Positions 1 to 13,223 of a stretch of DNA of 64,000 nucleotides are shown one piece after another (position 1 is the first letter of the stretch; every line of letters begins with the position of its first letter). Origin of the DNA: Diphasiastrum complanatum (taxonomy: Eukaryota > Streptophyta > Lycopodiopsida > Lycopodiales > Lycopodiaceae); the NCBI GenBank assembly GCA_029204225.1, contig CM055097.1:35030804-35094803 (forward strand), given 5' to 3'. A program made the translations under genes and the position numbers. The notes under the pieces were generated by a model that saw only the letters and a list, made by a program, of their open reading frames with translations, did no database searches and was not told the origin of the DNA.

Positions 1-745
1 ATATTTTTGTATTCATTATTGTTGTGCCTTCAATGATGAAAATAATGAAATCCATATACAAATTTACATATTGCACCAATGTCGAGATTCATTGGAAATA
101 TATCACACCATGACAATAAGTCAGTTATTGTGAAGCAACCATGTAATGGTGAGGGTCGGTGGTGTCGCCATCCCTAGAAGATGGTGACATATCTCACCAA
201 CCCTTGATCTCTAAAAACCCTCCACCATCAGTATAATGGTAGCTCAAAAGAAGCTCCCCCACTAGTACCAAGCAAGGTTCAGGAAGCAAAGTTAAGCTAA
301 TAACAATCCAAAAGTAGATTTCTTGTTGCCCATAAAAATCTAGCTGATAACTTTAAGGAGAATATCAAAAGCCATTTATGGCACCTCAAATTTAGTTAAT
401 GATTCAAATGATATTATATCCTAGTAAATATCTCAATCATTATTTTCTATTGACATGTCTACACTGTTGGGGATGCACCAAGATGACTTTGATGTGTAGG
501 TATGCGTACAACTTAGGATGATATGGTTTCATATAAGGATATATGTGTAGCTTACACACTAGATTTTATTGAATATGAATGATGTGGCATTGTGTTATAA
601 GAGAGTTCACTCTTTAGAGTTGTGTGTGTGCTTCTAAAATGAAAAACTATCATTTGGCCAATCAATTTAATTGCTCCTATAAATTCTATCATATAGCTAC
701 TCTAACACTTTGGTCAGTGAGCCCATCACCCATAGTTCTTTCTAT
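1..745 (+). repeat. Large dispersed repeat, inverted copy of 16126-16900
   Basis: The stretch from the first base (TTGTTGTGCCTTCAATGATG just inside it) to about 745 reads as the reverse complement of 16126-16900, with scattered substitutions. A third, short copy in the same orientation as this one is at about 15400-15525. The block holds most of an LTR (465-815) plus the sequence ahead of it. It is cut by the window edge, so its full length is unknown. No coding potential was seen. Confidence 0.75.
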
Positions 746-815
746 CTCTTTCACACAAACACACACACAGTCACAATCACACTCACACACTTTGTGAACT
801 CTGATCTCATTCACA
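465..815 (+). repeat. LTR (probable 5' LTR) ending at a tRNA-Met primer site
   Basis: It begins TGTTGGGGATGCACC and ends TCACA directly before TGGTATCAGAG, the initiator-Met tRNA primer-binding motif, so it has the TG...CA ends of an LTR of about 351 bp. The upstream sequence is also shared with the inverted copy near 16.4 kb, so the start is less sure than the end. No matching second LTR with intact internal sequence follows. The downstream region holds only fragments, so this is a decayed or recombined element. Confidence 0.6.
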
Positions 816-830
816 TGGTATCAGAGAAGG
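816..830 (+). other. Primer-binding site (initiator-Met tRNA type)
   Basis: TGGTATCAGAGAAGG directly follows the LTR end at 815. TGGTATCAGAG is the usual complement of the plant initiator-Met tRNA 3' end used by copia and many gypsy elements. Confidence 0.65.
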
Positions 831-1460
831 GAATGGCTAAACGCTTATGATCTACCCGTGTAATCCGAATTCTACATATTGTTATATTTTCTATTCTAGA
901 AAGGAAAAATAGAGAGAGAATTATGCTCTTAAATTCTAGTTTTTGTTATAGTATTGGCTGATTCTGACAAATCCCTAAGATACTAGGCCAGAGCTACCCA
1001 AGAGCACATCTCCCCTTAGACCGAAGAGGTCTCTGAAGAAGAAGGGATGAACGAAGAATGAGAGCCGAGGAATGCTAGTTAAGAATGACAAGTAGAAAGA
1101 GTGTGAACCTCATGGTGAATCCCGAAAGATGGAATGACCATATAGGAACTAGTATTTCTAGGCGTTTGTAATAAATGCAAGTAGATCCCTGCTAGAAAAG
1201 TAGAGTGAGCCACCTTTTGCTGGTGACCTCTAGTGGAGAGGATAATTCCACTTGTAATTTGTGCCACCTAAGGAGCTCTCTTGCTTATTTAAGAGGCTTT
1301 CCCTTTGTAGAAGAGAGCTTTTTATGCATTGTATCTACTCCATGTCCAAATAAGAAGAGCCTCCACGAGTTTGATACAACACTAAGCTCCTTGTTCATGA
1401 TTGTTCTCTTGAGTGATGCTCTTATGATCATGCCCTTCCATCCCTTTGTGTGTGGTTGTG
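831..1460. other. No gene seen; decayed element leader
   Basis: The stretch is A+T-rich with a short CA-rich start. One open frame of about 98 codons (1205-1501) has no recognisable motif and low-complexity composition. Nothing here could be assigned. Confidence 0.5.
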
Positions 1461-1462
1461 GA

Positions 1463-1600
1463 TTTAGTCGTGGATTAGTTTTCTTGCTTTTGTGGATTTA
1501 GTGGTGGATTAGTTTTCTTGCTTTTGTGGATCTAGTTGTGGGTTAGTTTTCTTGCTTTTGTGGAACTAGTGCTGCCCTAGATTTCTTGCTTTGTGGATTA
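1463..1600 (+). repeat. 34-bp tandem repeat, about 3.5 copies
   Basis: Units built on TTAGTTTTCTTGCTTTTGTG recur with starts near 1463, 1497, 1531 and 1565, a period of about 34 bp. The last unit is degenerate. It lies between a TATA-like tract (TTATTTAAGAGGC near 1280) and an ATGATATCAG motif near 1912, so it may be part of an old LTR, but that is inference. Confidence 0.7.
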
Positions 1601-2159
1601 AAGTAGGATTCAACATTGGGATTGTAAATTAGCTCTTTTAAATCGCTTGACATCCCATTTCTTGATGTTCTTGGAAGTCCAAAAATCAAGACATGTGTGC
1701 TTCTTGATTTTTGAATAGATTAGTTTTAAGCTTGTATTGATCCATTCAAACTTGTTTTGTAGCAATTAGAAGTACGATTCATTTGATTGTTTAACTGACC
1801 TGCAAGCTAATTATTTGTTGAACGCATTGATTTACAAGTTTGGTATTGAATGCGTGTGAATACAGTTCAAGAGAGAAAAACTTGAGTGTCCTTGATTGGT
1901 AGGACAAACTACAATGATATCAGTCATTTTTGCCTGATCTGGGCATTAAAACGACACAAATAAACACAAAGAAATGCCCAAGAAGCGTGGTAACAGGTAG
2001 ATATGTAAACAAGAAAGACGAAAACCAGTAGACAGACAAACAATTTGTCTAGATTTGGCCCCGTTGTTGCTTGATCTCCACCACATCATAAAATCATACA
2101 TGTTGCAACAATGCCCCGATCAGATCCATAAAACACGTGCACATCTGTAAGTCAGTTTT

Positions 2160-2410
2160 GACACCTTAGCCATTACCCACGTCCTTAACTTATCCATTAA
2201 CCACCTCCTTACCTTAGCCATTAACCACCTCCTTACCTTAGCCATTACTCACATCCTTAACTAACCCATTAACCGAAGCCTTAGTTACCCGTTACCTGAC
2301 TCATTACCGTACTCACAACCCGACTCTTGAGCACCTCCATTACCCGACTCCTTAACACACCCATTACCCGAGAAACTAACTTACCTATTAACCAAGTCCT
2401 AAACTTACCA
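2160..2410 (+). repeat. Degenerate minisatellite in a gypsy gag leader
   Basis: CCATTAACCACCTCCTTACC-like units of about 24-30 bp repeat about eight to nine times with drift (CCATTACCCACGTCCTTAAC, CCATTACCCGACTCCTTAAC and similar). A (A)13 tract follows. The array sits directly ahead of a gypsy gag block (2490 onward) that also follows a different minisatellite at 35.6-36.3 kb. Confidence 0.65.
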
Positions 2411-2489
2411 AATAACTGGTACCCAAAAAAAAAAAAAACACAAAAACAACAAAAAAATATACAAAAAACAAGAAAACCAGACCTTACCC

Positions 2490-3400
2490 AATGGAACACC
2501 ATTACGATCCCAATTCGACAGAAGACTACCCACCTGCAAATGTTGTTACCTACGTCTGAGAAAATCCAACGTCATAGGTTCTCCTGAATGAAATTCCAAG
2601 TACACAAACCTCCCACAAACCCATTCGAAAGATGGGAACCTACTAGAGCCGAATCTTCACGTGCCCGAGCCCATTTTCATGGTGTTGAATCATACAGGCT
2701 AGAACACACGTTAATGGAACTTTTGCTACACACGGACCCAAGTACGACAGTAGTGCGGACCCTCAAATATTTTTACAAGTCTTTGAAAATGCATGCGACG
2801 TTTATGGCAAAACATCCAATGACGCTATGGTCCAGCTGTTTTCAATGACCATGCTTGGGGGGCCAATGAACAACAGATGCTTCATCTGTGGAGAAACAGG
2901 CCACTTTATGGTTGATTGTACGGTCAAAACAAAGTACCATACCGAATGCCCCGGCTGTGTTAGAAAACACGGTTTCAAAAACTATCCGAAACAATCCAAT
3001 AAGATCCTACCTGCCTGCCACGTCCGTTACGAATCCAATTAGGATCCCCACGACAACATAATAAGAGCACCATAGCAACCGACCGCTCAACCTGTTGCTT
3101 AATCAGAAAGTTCCTTGAAAACTTCTACATTACCACGAGATTACCAAATCAATAATGAAAGAAGAGGACTAATTATGAAATGAGTCCTTGCAGGAAGAAA
3201 ATGACATATATTCTGTCATCTGTTACAATTTCCAACCAAGAGCAACCTCCCCAGGGAATTAAAATTTTTTTTCTGCCTTTCGGCAATCTCAAATCTATAT
3301 GTCTTCCACATTCTGAAAAGCTTTCCAAGGCCTTACACAAATTTGATCATTTGATATTCCAAAAGGTGGACAAAAAACAACTATGGGAATCATAAATCTA
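2490..3400 (+). pseudogene. Ty3/gypsy gag remnant with zinc knuckle
   Basis: Several short frames on the plus strand together resemble a gag protein. A block around 2490-2790 (codons for PNSTEDYP-like and ESSRARAHFHG-like peptides) also occurs at 36.4-36.6 kb. A zinc knuckle of the CX2CX4HX4C form (CFICGETGHFMVDC, about 2878-2920) follows, then an ECPGCVRKHGF motif. Next comes an IF-rich segment at 3180-3395 that matches the minus-strand frame at 32986-33486 (ECPNCVRKHNF, EIFFGLLQ). Stops and frameshifts separate the blocks, so this is a dead copy. Protease, RT and integrase are absent. Assignment to gypsy rests on the related copy at 32.5-33.5 kb, where a gypsy-type retropepsin follows. The element family is sure; exact ends are not. 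Confidence 0.65.
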
Positions 3401-3439
3401 AATGGAAATTCATTCATGATTCTACTAGAAACATTGATC

Positions 3440-3725
3440 AAACTTTGTCAAACTATAATTCCCCGTTAAGGGAATTTTGTTCAACATCAATAGTAGGGAA
3501 TGGAAACCACCTTCAGATCCCAAAACTAATGCTTCCATTATCTTGATGTTAATAACCCTTTTGTTTATCATCACTTATGTGTTGCCCAATATGTTAAAAA
3601 TCAGGTTGGTTTTTATTATGTATTTATGTGTAAAAATTTCATCTCATTATTCTTCACATTCAAATTGGTCATCGCGTTTCTAGTAACTTTTATGATAAGA
3701 ATCCATTTCAAAGAAATCCAATGAA
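3440..3725 (+). repeat. Direct repeat of 15818-16110
   Basis: About 285 bp starting TGATTCTACTAGAAAC and including TTTTGTTCAACATCAATAGT and ATGCTTCCATTATCTTGATG recur in the same orientation at 15818-16110 with a modest number of differences. Both copies keep a 68-82 codon open frame (3477 and 15875), but it changes frame and has no motif, so I treat it as repeat sequence rather than gene. A fainter match lies near 25380-25460. Confidence 0.7.
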
Positions 3726-5479
<1,754 letters not shown>

Positions 5480-5480
<1 letters not shown>

Positions 5481-6850
5481 GTCAAATGTAAAGATATTTC
5501 TTCACTTGTTGTTTGAATATATGACGTTTACTTGGTGTTTCAAAATCGAATGTTGATTCAAAATATATTTCATCAGACATCAAGCATTGAATTGTCTTTA
5601 AGCATCATTCACATATGAAAGCTCAACATCACATAATCAGCAATGCCACATACAAGAAGGATTTGGAAAAGATTTCATGTAGTGATGTCATCGTGTAATC
5701 GTTGTGCCATTTAAAATCTTTTTGACACACAAGCAATAATATCTCTTCTTTTGCTCTGGTGTATCTTCCGATAGGTAAATTGTCATATGGTGACAACTTA
5801 CAAGGAGTAAAGTCCCATCAAATAGTTCTTGTACTAACTGGAAGTCTTCTTCAGAATTTTTCCTAAGTGTAATCTATTCAAACAAAGTAGATGAAAAATG
5901 AACAACCTTACACCTCACAAATAAGTTCGGAACAAAAAATAACATTTTGGCTACAAAAGTGCCAAACTACCAGTAAGTATATGTACAGAAGGCCTTATGT
6001 TCACAAAATTTGACTATGTCATGTAGATTGTGCTTGATTTCTGTAAAATAACTTGAAAAGTTTTGCTCCCAATCGGTGTACATACTGTATAGCTCTGGGT
6101 ATGCCATATTAATATTTAGCAGCAAACTCACGTCGTCGAATTCGTCAATATTCGCACGGCCTTCTGGTAAGTATAACTTGAACTCTGCGTGTCGCATCCA
6201 AAATTTTGTTTTGAATCACTGTCCTTCAAAAATTGATATTTATTTATCTGGATGTACTCTAGAGCATACAAAAGGTTGAGCCTATGTACAGTTCAACTGA
6301 CCCAAATGGCAAAACTTTAAATTTTTTTTGGATTATGGCCTAACGTAGACAACCCTTTTGTTCTATGCTAAGTTGGTCCCATAACCAGAAGAAATCTTCT
6401 TTTGCCCATATTGTCCGCCAGTCCTTGAATGCCATGGCTGCTGAGCTTGGTAGCATCAAATAATCGACATGCCATTGCAATTCGATGTTAAGATGGCAGG
6501 GACTTTACTTCCAGAATTTTTAAAAAAAAACTTGAAAACATTCTGCACATACCTTCGACTGATTCCTCTTTGGTTGTTTTGCCTTAGGCAGTGCTTCTGC
6601 AACGTGATGTGCTTGTGGATGTCTACAAGGAACTTCTGGTCTTCGAGCTGCTGTTTAAGATCTGCTACCTCCTTCTGAAGGTCAACGATCTTAATACAAA
6701 CTTTTGCATAATCCAAATAGTCAGCCACCCTTGTACAATTCTGGGTCGCATGGAGTTCCTTTGATAGAGTCTCGATCTTTTCCAGGGCCTATAGATATTC
6801 TTCATGTGCATCTCATCTTCTCACTCTTCTTAGGAACAACAAAAATTGAC
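5480..6850 (-). pseudogene. Decayed minus-strand coding tract, unassigned
   Basis: On the minus strand several frames read like real protein, interrupted by stops and shifts. A charged, probably coiled-coil stretch lies at about 6456-6790 (VDLQKEVADLKQQLEDQ). A short block near 6360-6440 reads KEDFFWLWDQLSIEQKG. An acidic stretch at 5967-6197 includes RANIDEFDDVSLLLN. A block near 5800-5870 includes EDFQLVQELFDG. Directly upstream (6850-7283) is a gypsy RT N-terminus on the same strand, so this may be a neighbouring open frame of that element or another TE protein fused by deletion at about 6800. I do not recognise the family. Composition and strand consistency argue for former coding DNA; function is unknown. 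Confidence 0.35.
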
Positions 6851-7283
6851 AAAACCCATTCAGTATGCTCAATCTCGTAAATAAAATCTACTTCAAGTAA
6901 TCTTTGTAACTCTTTTTTTAATAAAGTCAATAACATTTGGATTACAGCGATAGAATCTTGTGACTTTTGGAACTGCATTAGGCATCAAATGTATTGTATG
7001 CTCAATCACTGATGTCGGAATTCCTTTTAGATCCTTGTATGTCCAGGCAAAACAATCTTGATACTTGATCAACAACTTCCTTAACACTTGAATCTGCTCT
7101 ATGGTAAGGTGCATTCCAACTTGAACAATCTCCTCTAGTTCTCCTAGTTCAGCAAGATTCATAGGCTGAGTCCTAGTTGGTGGTCCATCGTAAACTTTTT
7201 TTCATTTCTAGCGATTGCTCCTCAGGTTCACGATGAGCTTTTGGTAGCATAATAACAACATCATCCAAGGTATAGCATTTGAA
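6850..7283 (-). pseudogene. Ty3/gypsy reverse transcriptase N-terminus
   Basis: Minus-strand frames contain the gypsy RT entry region. These are a GPPTRTQPMNLAELGE-like lead, then LLIKYQDCFAWTYKDLKGIP, EHTIHLMPNAVP, and further on IYEIEHTEWVLSIFVVPKK, which corresponds to the fingers segment before the first catalytic Asp. The domain stops there, and YxDD, RNase H and integrase are missing. At the other end it is preceded by a PEHFKCYTLDDVVIMLPKAH peptide that stops abruptly at about 7283-7300, where plus-strand copia RT begins. I read this as the downstream half of the same minus-strand gypsy whose protease lies at 14.4 kb. The two halves were separated by a copia insertion and a later inversion. 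Confidence 0.7.
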
Positions 7284-8914
7284 ATGCTCTGGCATATCAT
7301 GTTGCATCAGATGGATGTGAAATCTGCTTTTCTAAATGGTGAGTTAGAAGAAGAGGTGTTCATGGATCAACCTGAAGGCTTTGTAGCAAAGGGACAGAAA
7401 AATAAAGTATGTCGCTTAAGAAAGCACTTTATGGTCTTAAACAGGCACCACGTGCGTGATAGAGCAAGATTGATGCCTACTTTCGTTCAAAGGGGATGGT
7501 AGATGTGGCTGAAAATGACCCCCTTTATACAGGGGAGCTGAAACATCGAAGGACTGAGCTATGTAAGAATGTAGTATGAGAAAAAAAAAAAGATCATGTT
7601 TACGCACTTTGGATTCAAGCTAGGAACATCTCATTGATGGTGGTTACAAGAGTACATCTAGTGCAACCTTTTTGAAATTGCAACATATATACACATCACC
7701 AGCATATTAGACACAGTACTGGTAACCTGCATACATGCTAAATCACTCTACATTTGCATATCCCTCCATGCATGGGTCTGAGATGGGCATGCCTTGAATA
7801 TAATGGGTTGGGAGCATTTGCCATTTAGGTCACGGGTGGGTTGATGCAGGTATGAAGGCACCAAAATATTCGAAGATGTTGCAGTGAAGACCAACCAGTT
7901 GCAGATGGATCCTATATGTTGATGACTTGATTATTATGGGGAATAATCAAGAGATGATAGACATGATCAAGAAAGACCTCATAAAACAATTTGAGATGAC
8001 AGATCTCAGCTTGATGCATTATTGCCTTAGAGTAGAGGTGTGGCAAAAAGGACACAAAGTGGGTTTAACACAGGTAAAGTATGTCAAAGAGTTGTTGCAC
8101 AGGTTTAGGTTGCAGGATTGCAAACCAGTGAATACTCCTATTGAACTAGATAAAAAGCTTTCTAAGCTTGATGAGTCACAGTCATTTGATGCTACACTGT
8201 ATAGGCATTTAGTAGGGAGCTTGATTTACCTTACCACGACTAGACCAAATATATGTTATGTTGTTGGCATCGTAAGTTAGTTTATGGCAGCACCTATGGA
8301 AACGCATTGGAAGGCAGCTAAACACATTTTGCGTTATGTGAAAGGCACTTCAGATTATGGCTTGATTTACAGGAAGCATGATGGTTTACCTAAGTTGTGT
8401 GGCTATGTGGATGCGGATTGGGGAGGTGACTTTGATGATCCTAGATCCACCACAGGGTATGTATTCCAGTTTTGTGGTAGTTGCTTTTCCTGGTCTAGTA
8501 AGAAGCAAAGTACAATTGCTCTATCCACCATAGAAGCAGAGTATATGGCAATGTGTAGTGCAGCACATGAAGCTATATGGTTGAGACAAATCTTGGAAGA
8601 AGTTGGCATGAAGTAGAAAAATCCCACGACATTACATAGCGATAGAGTGGCATTCAACTAGCAAAGAATCTAGTGTTCCATGCGAGAACCAAACACATTG
8701 AGATTCAGTATCACTTTTTACGTGAGAGGTTGATGAGTCGTGAATTTATGTTGTTCATTGTAGTACGGAAAAACAACTACTTGATATTTTCACTAAGCCA
8801 CTTGTTGGAGAAAAGTTTGATAAGTTTAGATCAAAGCTTTCTGTACTTAAAGTTTGTTGACTTTAAAGCTATGTATATGACTGTATAAAAAGTAGACTCT
8901 ACTTTAAGGGAGAG
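7284..8914 (+). pseudogene. Copia RT-RNase H fragment (inverted segment)
   Basis: Plus-strand fragments give copia RT and RNase H in order. QMDVKSAFLNGELEEEVFMDQ (about 7305-7365) is followed by a frameshifted LYGLKQAP block (7425-7465), then YVDDLIIMGNN with the catalytic YVDD (7918-7950). QVKYVKELLHRF, LVGSLIYLTTTRP, ILRYVKGTSDYGL and the RNase H motifs DADWGGD and STIEAEYMA (up to 8616) follow. A remnant of the C-terminal HARTKHIEIQ motif lies at 8680-8715, then a purine tract at 8904-8914. About 350 bp at 7556-7910 do not align to RT and include A11; this may be an insertion. It lacks everything 5' of RT. The missing gag-protease-integrase of the same family lies on the opposite strand at 9318-11929, and the two LTRs match in sequence and length. 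Confidence 0.75.
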
Positions 8915-9188
8915 AGTTAGAATTAAAGTAGAATCACTGTGCTACTGTACTGTGGGTCCTATCAGTTGATAAGGATCAGTTGGCCTCGCCACGAGGCAAG
9001 TCGACGGGACACGCGTCCCGCCAACGACAACCTGGCTCATGCATGGGTTGCCTGAATGAACAACAATATGTATAGTGTAATTTCATTTTGAGAAATACAG
9101 CTGCTATGTGAGCTTGCTATGGAGAGTGTTTTCTGTTTGTGTTACTGTGTAGCATGATCTGTGTTCCTGTTCGAAGCAAATTCTAAGT
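8915..9188 (+). repeat. Copia LTR, family A (3' LTR)
   Basis: It starts AGTTAGAATTAAAG right after the purine-rich tract AAGGGAGAG and ends AATTCTAAGT. The length is 274 bp, identical to the LTR at 13224-13497 in the other orientation. The termini are not TG...CA. The next five bases, ACATC, repeat beside the outer edge of the 13497 LTR and form the target-site duplication. The body carries GCCTCGCCACGAGGC, a small perfect palindrome. Confidence 0.8.
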
Positions 9189-9325
9189 ACATCACGATCT
9201 AGGAAGTCGTCACCTTCTAAGAACACTACGTCTTCTAGAAAGTCATCACCTACTCGAATGATTCCTGCCAAGAAAGCTAAACAAACATTCAAGGTCAATC
9301 CTTTTGAAAAAGAACAGTCAGATGC
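9189..9325 (+). pseudogene. Gypsy linker codons, inverted
   Basis: After the TSD ACATC (9189-9193) the plus strand reads an uninterrupted basic, Ser/Lys-rich peptide: RSRKSSPSKN, then SSRKSSPTRM, AKKAKQTFKVNPFEKE. Read from the other side, the minus strand just beyond 13502 ends in SSSQSSRKTS in the matching frame. Counting the TSD once, the frame runs on without a break, so both pieces were one coding stretch: the linker between protease and RT of the minus-strand gypsy. The orientation is now opposite to the rest of that gypsy. The join to copia codons occurs near 9318-9325. Confidence 0.65.
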
Positions 9326-11929
9326 AGTCCCTTGACCCAAATGTCATCATCCTTCGCTTCACCATAAGTCAAAGGTTCTTTGCTTTGAATAATGCTAGAT
9401 AAGAGAGCATAGTTTGCTTCATATCTTTCAGGTTGTGTCTTCTCTCTTGTTGATCTTTGTAGCTCTCCCTGGCTAGATGATCCTGGAAAGTCATCCATGT
9501 CGCGACTCTCCAACAATCTCTCAAACCCTTAGAGGAGCTTCCTGTCAGGTGATCGACTTCCTGGTGAAAATGTATTCCATGGTACATCCTTCTCCTTGCG
9601 TTTGTCACCTGCAACTTCAATCCTTCTTGCACCAAAAGGTCTATCTCTACCTCTCCAACCTATTTCTTGGGTTGAGTAGTAGTATCTTGAGATGTATCCT
9701 CATGTTCATCACTTGGAAGGTCAATGAATGGATCATCATTAGGAGGTATCCTCACTATACCATCTTTCCTACTAGATGTATCTATCTTCTCAGCATCCTC
9801 GTCTTCATTCATCTTGGATTCATCAGAGATAACATCATGGATTACATGGATTTTGTTTTCCACTGGATCAAAACATCTATAGCCCTTCACACGTTCATCA
9901 TATCCTAGGAATATACACTTGATAGCTTTCACATCAAGTTTACGTCTCTCTTCCTTAGGAATGTGTACAAAGGCCTTACATCCAAAGATTTGCAAGTGGT
10001 TCACCTTTGGCTTCTTCTTTGTGAATGCTTCCTTAGGTGTTATCTTTGGTATGGCAATGGTAAGACTTCTATTTTGAAGATAGACTGTCGTATGGCATGC
10101 TTTTGACCAAAAATCTTTTGGTAGTTTCATCTTAGCTAGCATAGATCTGGCACTTTCCACAATCGTACGATTCTTGTGCTCAGCTACTACATTGAGAGCA
10201 GGAGTATGAGCTTGCATAAATTGTCTTTTAATCCCACATTGATCACAAAGATCATTGAAGTAATTAGACTTGTACTCACCTCCACTATCTGATCTTAGGA
10301 CTTTGATCTTCCTACCTGTCTGATTTTTGACCAATGCTTTGAAGCTCTTGAAATTGTCAAATGCATCTAATTTCTTCTTCAAGAAGTAGATCCACGTCTT
10401 TACCTAAGGACATGGTCCTCATAGGCCCACATAAATCTGTGTGGATTAAATCCAGGATGTTCTTTGCCCTTGCAACACCCCCTTTATTGAACTTCTCTCG
10501 ATGCTGCTTCCCATATACACATGATTCGCACATCGATTTCAAGTGGTCTTCTATAGTAGGCAATCCTGTTACCATCTCAAACTGAGGCTTCCCAAGTTCA
10601 AGTCACCAAGCCTCTTATGCCACAACTCAGTTTGCGATGGAATGGACGATACGAGTCCATGTTGCCCCTTGATTGTAGCATTCAACCTGTACAATTTTGT
10701 ATTGGACTCCTTTACTCCATCCACAATAACTTTGAAATTTTGGTTCAAATCCTTCACAAAGCAACGATCATAGGTGAATTTTACTTTCAATTTTTGATCA
10801 GTAATGACTCCAACAAAAGGTAGATTTTTCTTCAAACCTGGTATGTAAAGTACCTCCCTGATCATCCTGCTTTTGCCATTAGGTAGTTGGATTGAAACAA
10901 TGCCTATACCCTTGATCTTGCAACATCGCCATTTGCTTGTGAAATGGACGTTCCATTATCCAACACTTTCAAGCTACTGAACCAATTCTTGTTACTTGTC
11001 ATGTGTCTTGTGGCTCCCGAGTCAATATACCACACTTGATCATCTTGATTACATGACAATACAGATATGAAGATGCTTGAGTCTTCAATCTCAGCCTCAT
11101 CGACAAGGTTACCTGCTTGCTTTGGTTTCCTTTTGCCTTCTTCCACCAGGAATTTGCAACATTCACTCTTCCAATGGCCCTTTTTAGCACAATGGAAGCA
11201 CTTGTCTTTCTTCTTGGTCTTCTTGGAAGATCCCTCATCATCCTGAGACTTGGCAAATTGTTGCTTAGACTTCTTCTTGCCCTTGCCCTTGTCTTGTTTT
11301 TGGCGTGTCGCAAGTGCCTGATCGTCAGTATTTTGATGTCTAGCTTTCACCATTTCTCGTCATTGCTCTTCCTACATCAAGATTCATGTGAGCTCATCAA
11401 AGGTTGGCAATCTTTCCCTTGATGCTATTTCGCTCACAAACATTTGATAAGGTTCTGCAATGCCGCACAATGCATTGTGCACCAGCTCCACATCACGTAA
11501 GCGCTCACCAATAGAATGCAGTTCATCCTTCATTGTTTTGATTCTGGTCATATACGTCTGAATGTGCTCTCCTTGCTCCATTCGGGCACTATTCAGCTTT
11601 GACTTCGGAAACATGATTCTTGACGGATTTGACATCTCGAACTACTCCTTTAGCATATCCCCAGCCTGTCTGGGTGTAACAGCATCACAAATGTGGGTAA
11701 TGATGTGATCCTTCACTGACAAGTTAATGAAGGTCAAAGCTTTCCTCATCTTTTTGTCGAACACTTTGATATTCGTTTCATTTGACGGTCTTCTCTCATC
11801 ACCTGTGACGACTTCCCACACATCTTTCTCCATCAGTATGTTTTTCATTTTGAATTTCCACACTGCATAGTTGAAAATCCCGTCCAATTTTCTACTTTCA
11901 CTCAAAATGGACTCTCCCATGTTTGCCAT
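9318..11929 (-). pseudogene. Copia gag-protease-integrase-RT start, family A
   Basis: Minus-strand frames in order: gag from Met at 11929 (KLDGIFNYAVWKFKM, later MTRIKTMKDELHSIGERL). The zinc knuckle is CFHCAKKGHWKSEC near 11160-11210. The protease active site is WYIDSGATRHMTS near 11000-11035. The pre-integrase region has LWHKRLGDLNLG and the zinc-binding CESCVYGK, then LIHTDLCGPM. The integrase core has RSDSGGEY and VVAEHKNRT, up to FLGYDERVKGYR, and then RT entry LTYGEAKDDDIWVK. It is broken by stops after gag, by a frameshift in the protease, and by a deletion that removes the FIDD region between about 10360 and 10400. It ends at about 9320. It is preceded by a 1.28-kb leader, primer site and 5' LTR. 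The missing RT-RNase H half is on the plus strand at 7284-8914. Confidence 0.8.
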
Positions 11930-13210
11930 CGCAAAATTGGTTGAAACTTCTGCCGTAGGCTAAAAGCAGTATGCTGAGGCCAAGTGTGATGTCAGAAGTT
12001 GAAAATATTGACCTACACTTTTTCCCTTACCAGGCCACTCACCGCTTTTCCACCAATTTGAAAGCCAAATCGGAGTCGCCTTCCGAAATGCACTCAGTAA
12101 TCAACTCCCAACTACGTGCCCAGTGGAATGGTGAAATCACTTTTTGCGCACTCCTAGCACTTTCTCCGCTGCAATCACTCTGTTTTGTTGTACCGTACTT
12201 GCAGGTATAGTCCGGGTGCCCTTCGTTTGGAGGTTATAGCCTTTCGTTTGCGTCAAAACGGGCAAAGGACCCAAAAATAGGGATTTTTCTTGTTTTTGAA
12301 CTGTTTTTTCACCTTGAAGAAACTTCACACTTCACTTGTGAAGGGACCCAACTCCAATTTCAGTATGAAAATTGTTAATGAAGTTGAAGGCCAAAATGCA
12401 CTTAAATTCTTCAAGGCTCTCTTCAATTGAATCCAATGGTGGCTTTTAATCCTGCGGCTTACATTTGTCTCCCCATGCTCAACCCTCACCGTTGAATCAA
12501 CTCATCATCGATTAGACGGTTGTCAGCGATCTGCGGCTCTGAAATGGATCTTCCAGCTGCGGATTCCCTCAAATACACTATGTTATCCGCTGCATTGGGC
12601 GTGCGCGAGTTGTCTGCTCTCTCACGGCTTCCTCCTCCTCTAGCTTACCAACTATGGCTGCCCTCAAGGTATTCAGATTACTTCACAACTGAAGTGCGGC
12701 TGTCCACGGCCACTTCAGACCTGATTCACACTGCTAGGACGCCCTCCTCTGGGTTTTTACAGCTTGCAAAACGATTCAGAATAGAGAGAAATCTCTGATT
12801 TTGAGCTCCCAAACCCCAGACGAGGGTTTTTCACACAAATCTCCTCTTGGCTTCCAATTCACAATGTTCTAACATGCCTATCCTCTTGCTCTGAGGGCGC
12901 CCTACTGCTAGAACTCCGATGCTTCAATCTGTTTGTCAAACGGTGTCCAATTGAATGCACACTGACTGCAAACACCAAATAGCCTGCTTCGGAATTTCAA
13001 AATTCCGTTTGCTGAGGTTCTGATTCCGCCGACAACCCTTGTCTTTGAATCCTCACACAGTCTCAAGCTCACCAAGCTTCTGTGTGCCAAACTCTCTGCA
13101 CCAGTGCTTCTCCTTCCACCTTCAACCCGCCATAAACCCCGAACTCTCAGAAGACAGTTCTCCCGAAGCTCTCTTCAACGACGATGTTAGACTGTGTACA
13201 CTCCTTATAT
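11930..13210 (-). other. Long untranslated leader of copia family A
   Basis: 1.28 kb separates the primer site (13211-13223) from the gag Met at 11929. This is longer than the 0.6-0.8 kb leaders of the other copia elements in the window, and it is richer in G+C than its surroundings by eye. Open frames of 60-92 codons on both strands (12520-12798 plus, 12908-13090 minus) have no motif. It may include captured host sequence; that is a guess. Confidence 0.5.
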
Positions 13211-13223
13211 GGCTCTAATACCA
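13211..13223 (-). other. Primer-binding site of copia family A
   Basis: On the minus strand TGGTATTAGAGCC directly follows the LTR end. It differs from the usual TGGTATCAGAGCC by one base. It fixes the 5' LTR boundary at 13224. Confidence 0.75.

Noticed and set aside
1905-1920. ATGATATCAGTC as a second primer-binding site
   Set aside because: Only the TATCAG core fits; no LTR end with a partner could be paired with it.
9104-9340. Minus-strand frame over the family A LTR end and gypsy linker
   Set aside because: The plus-strand reading RSRKSSPSK... is in frame with the gypsy linker across the TSD; the minus frame is its shadow.
12520-13090. Open frames in the family A leader as host genes
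   Set aside because: Both strands are open for short distances only, with no start context, motif or partner exon.
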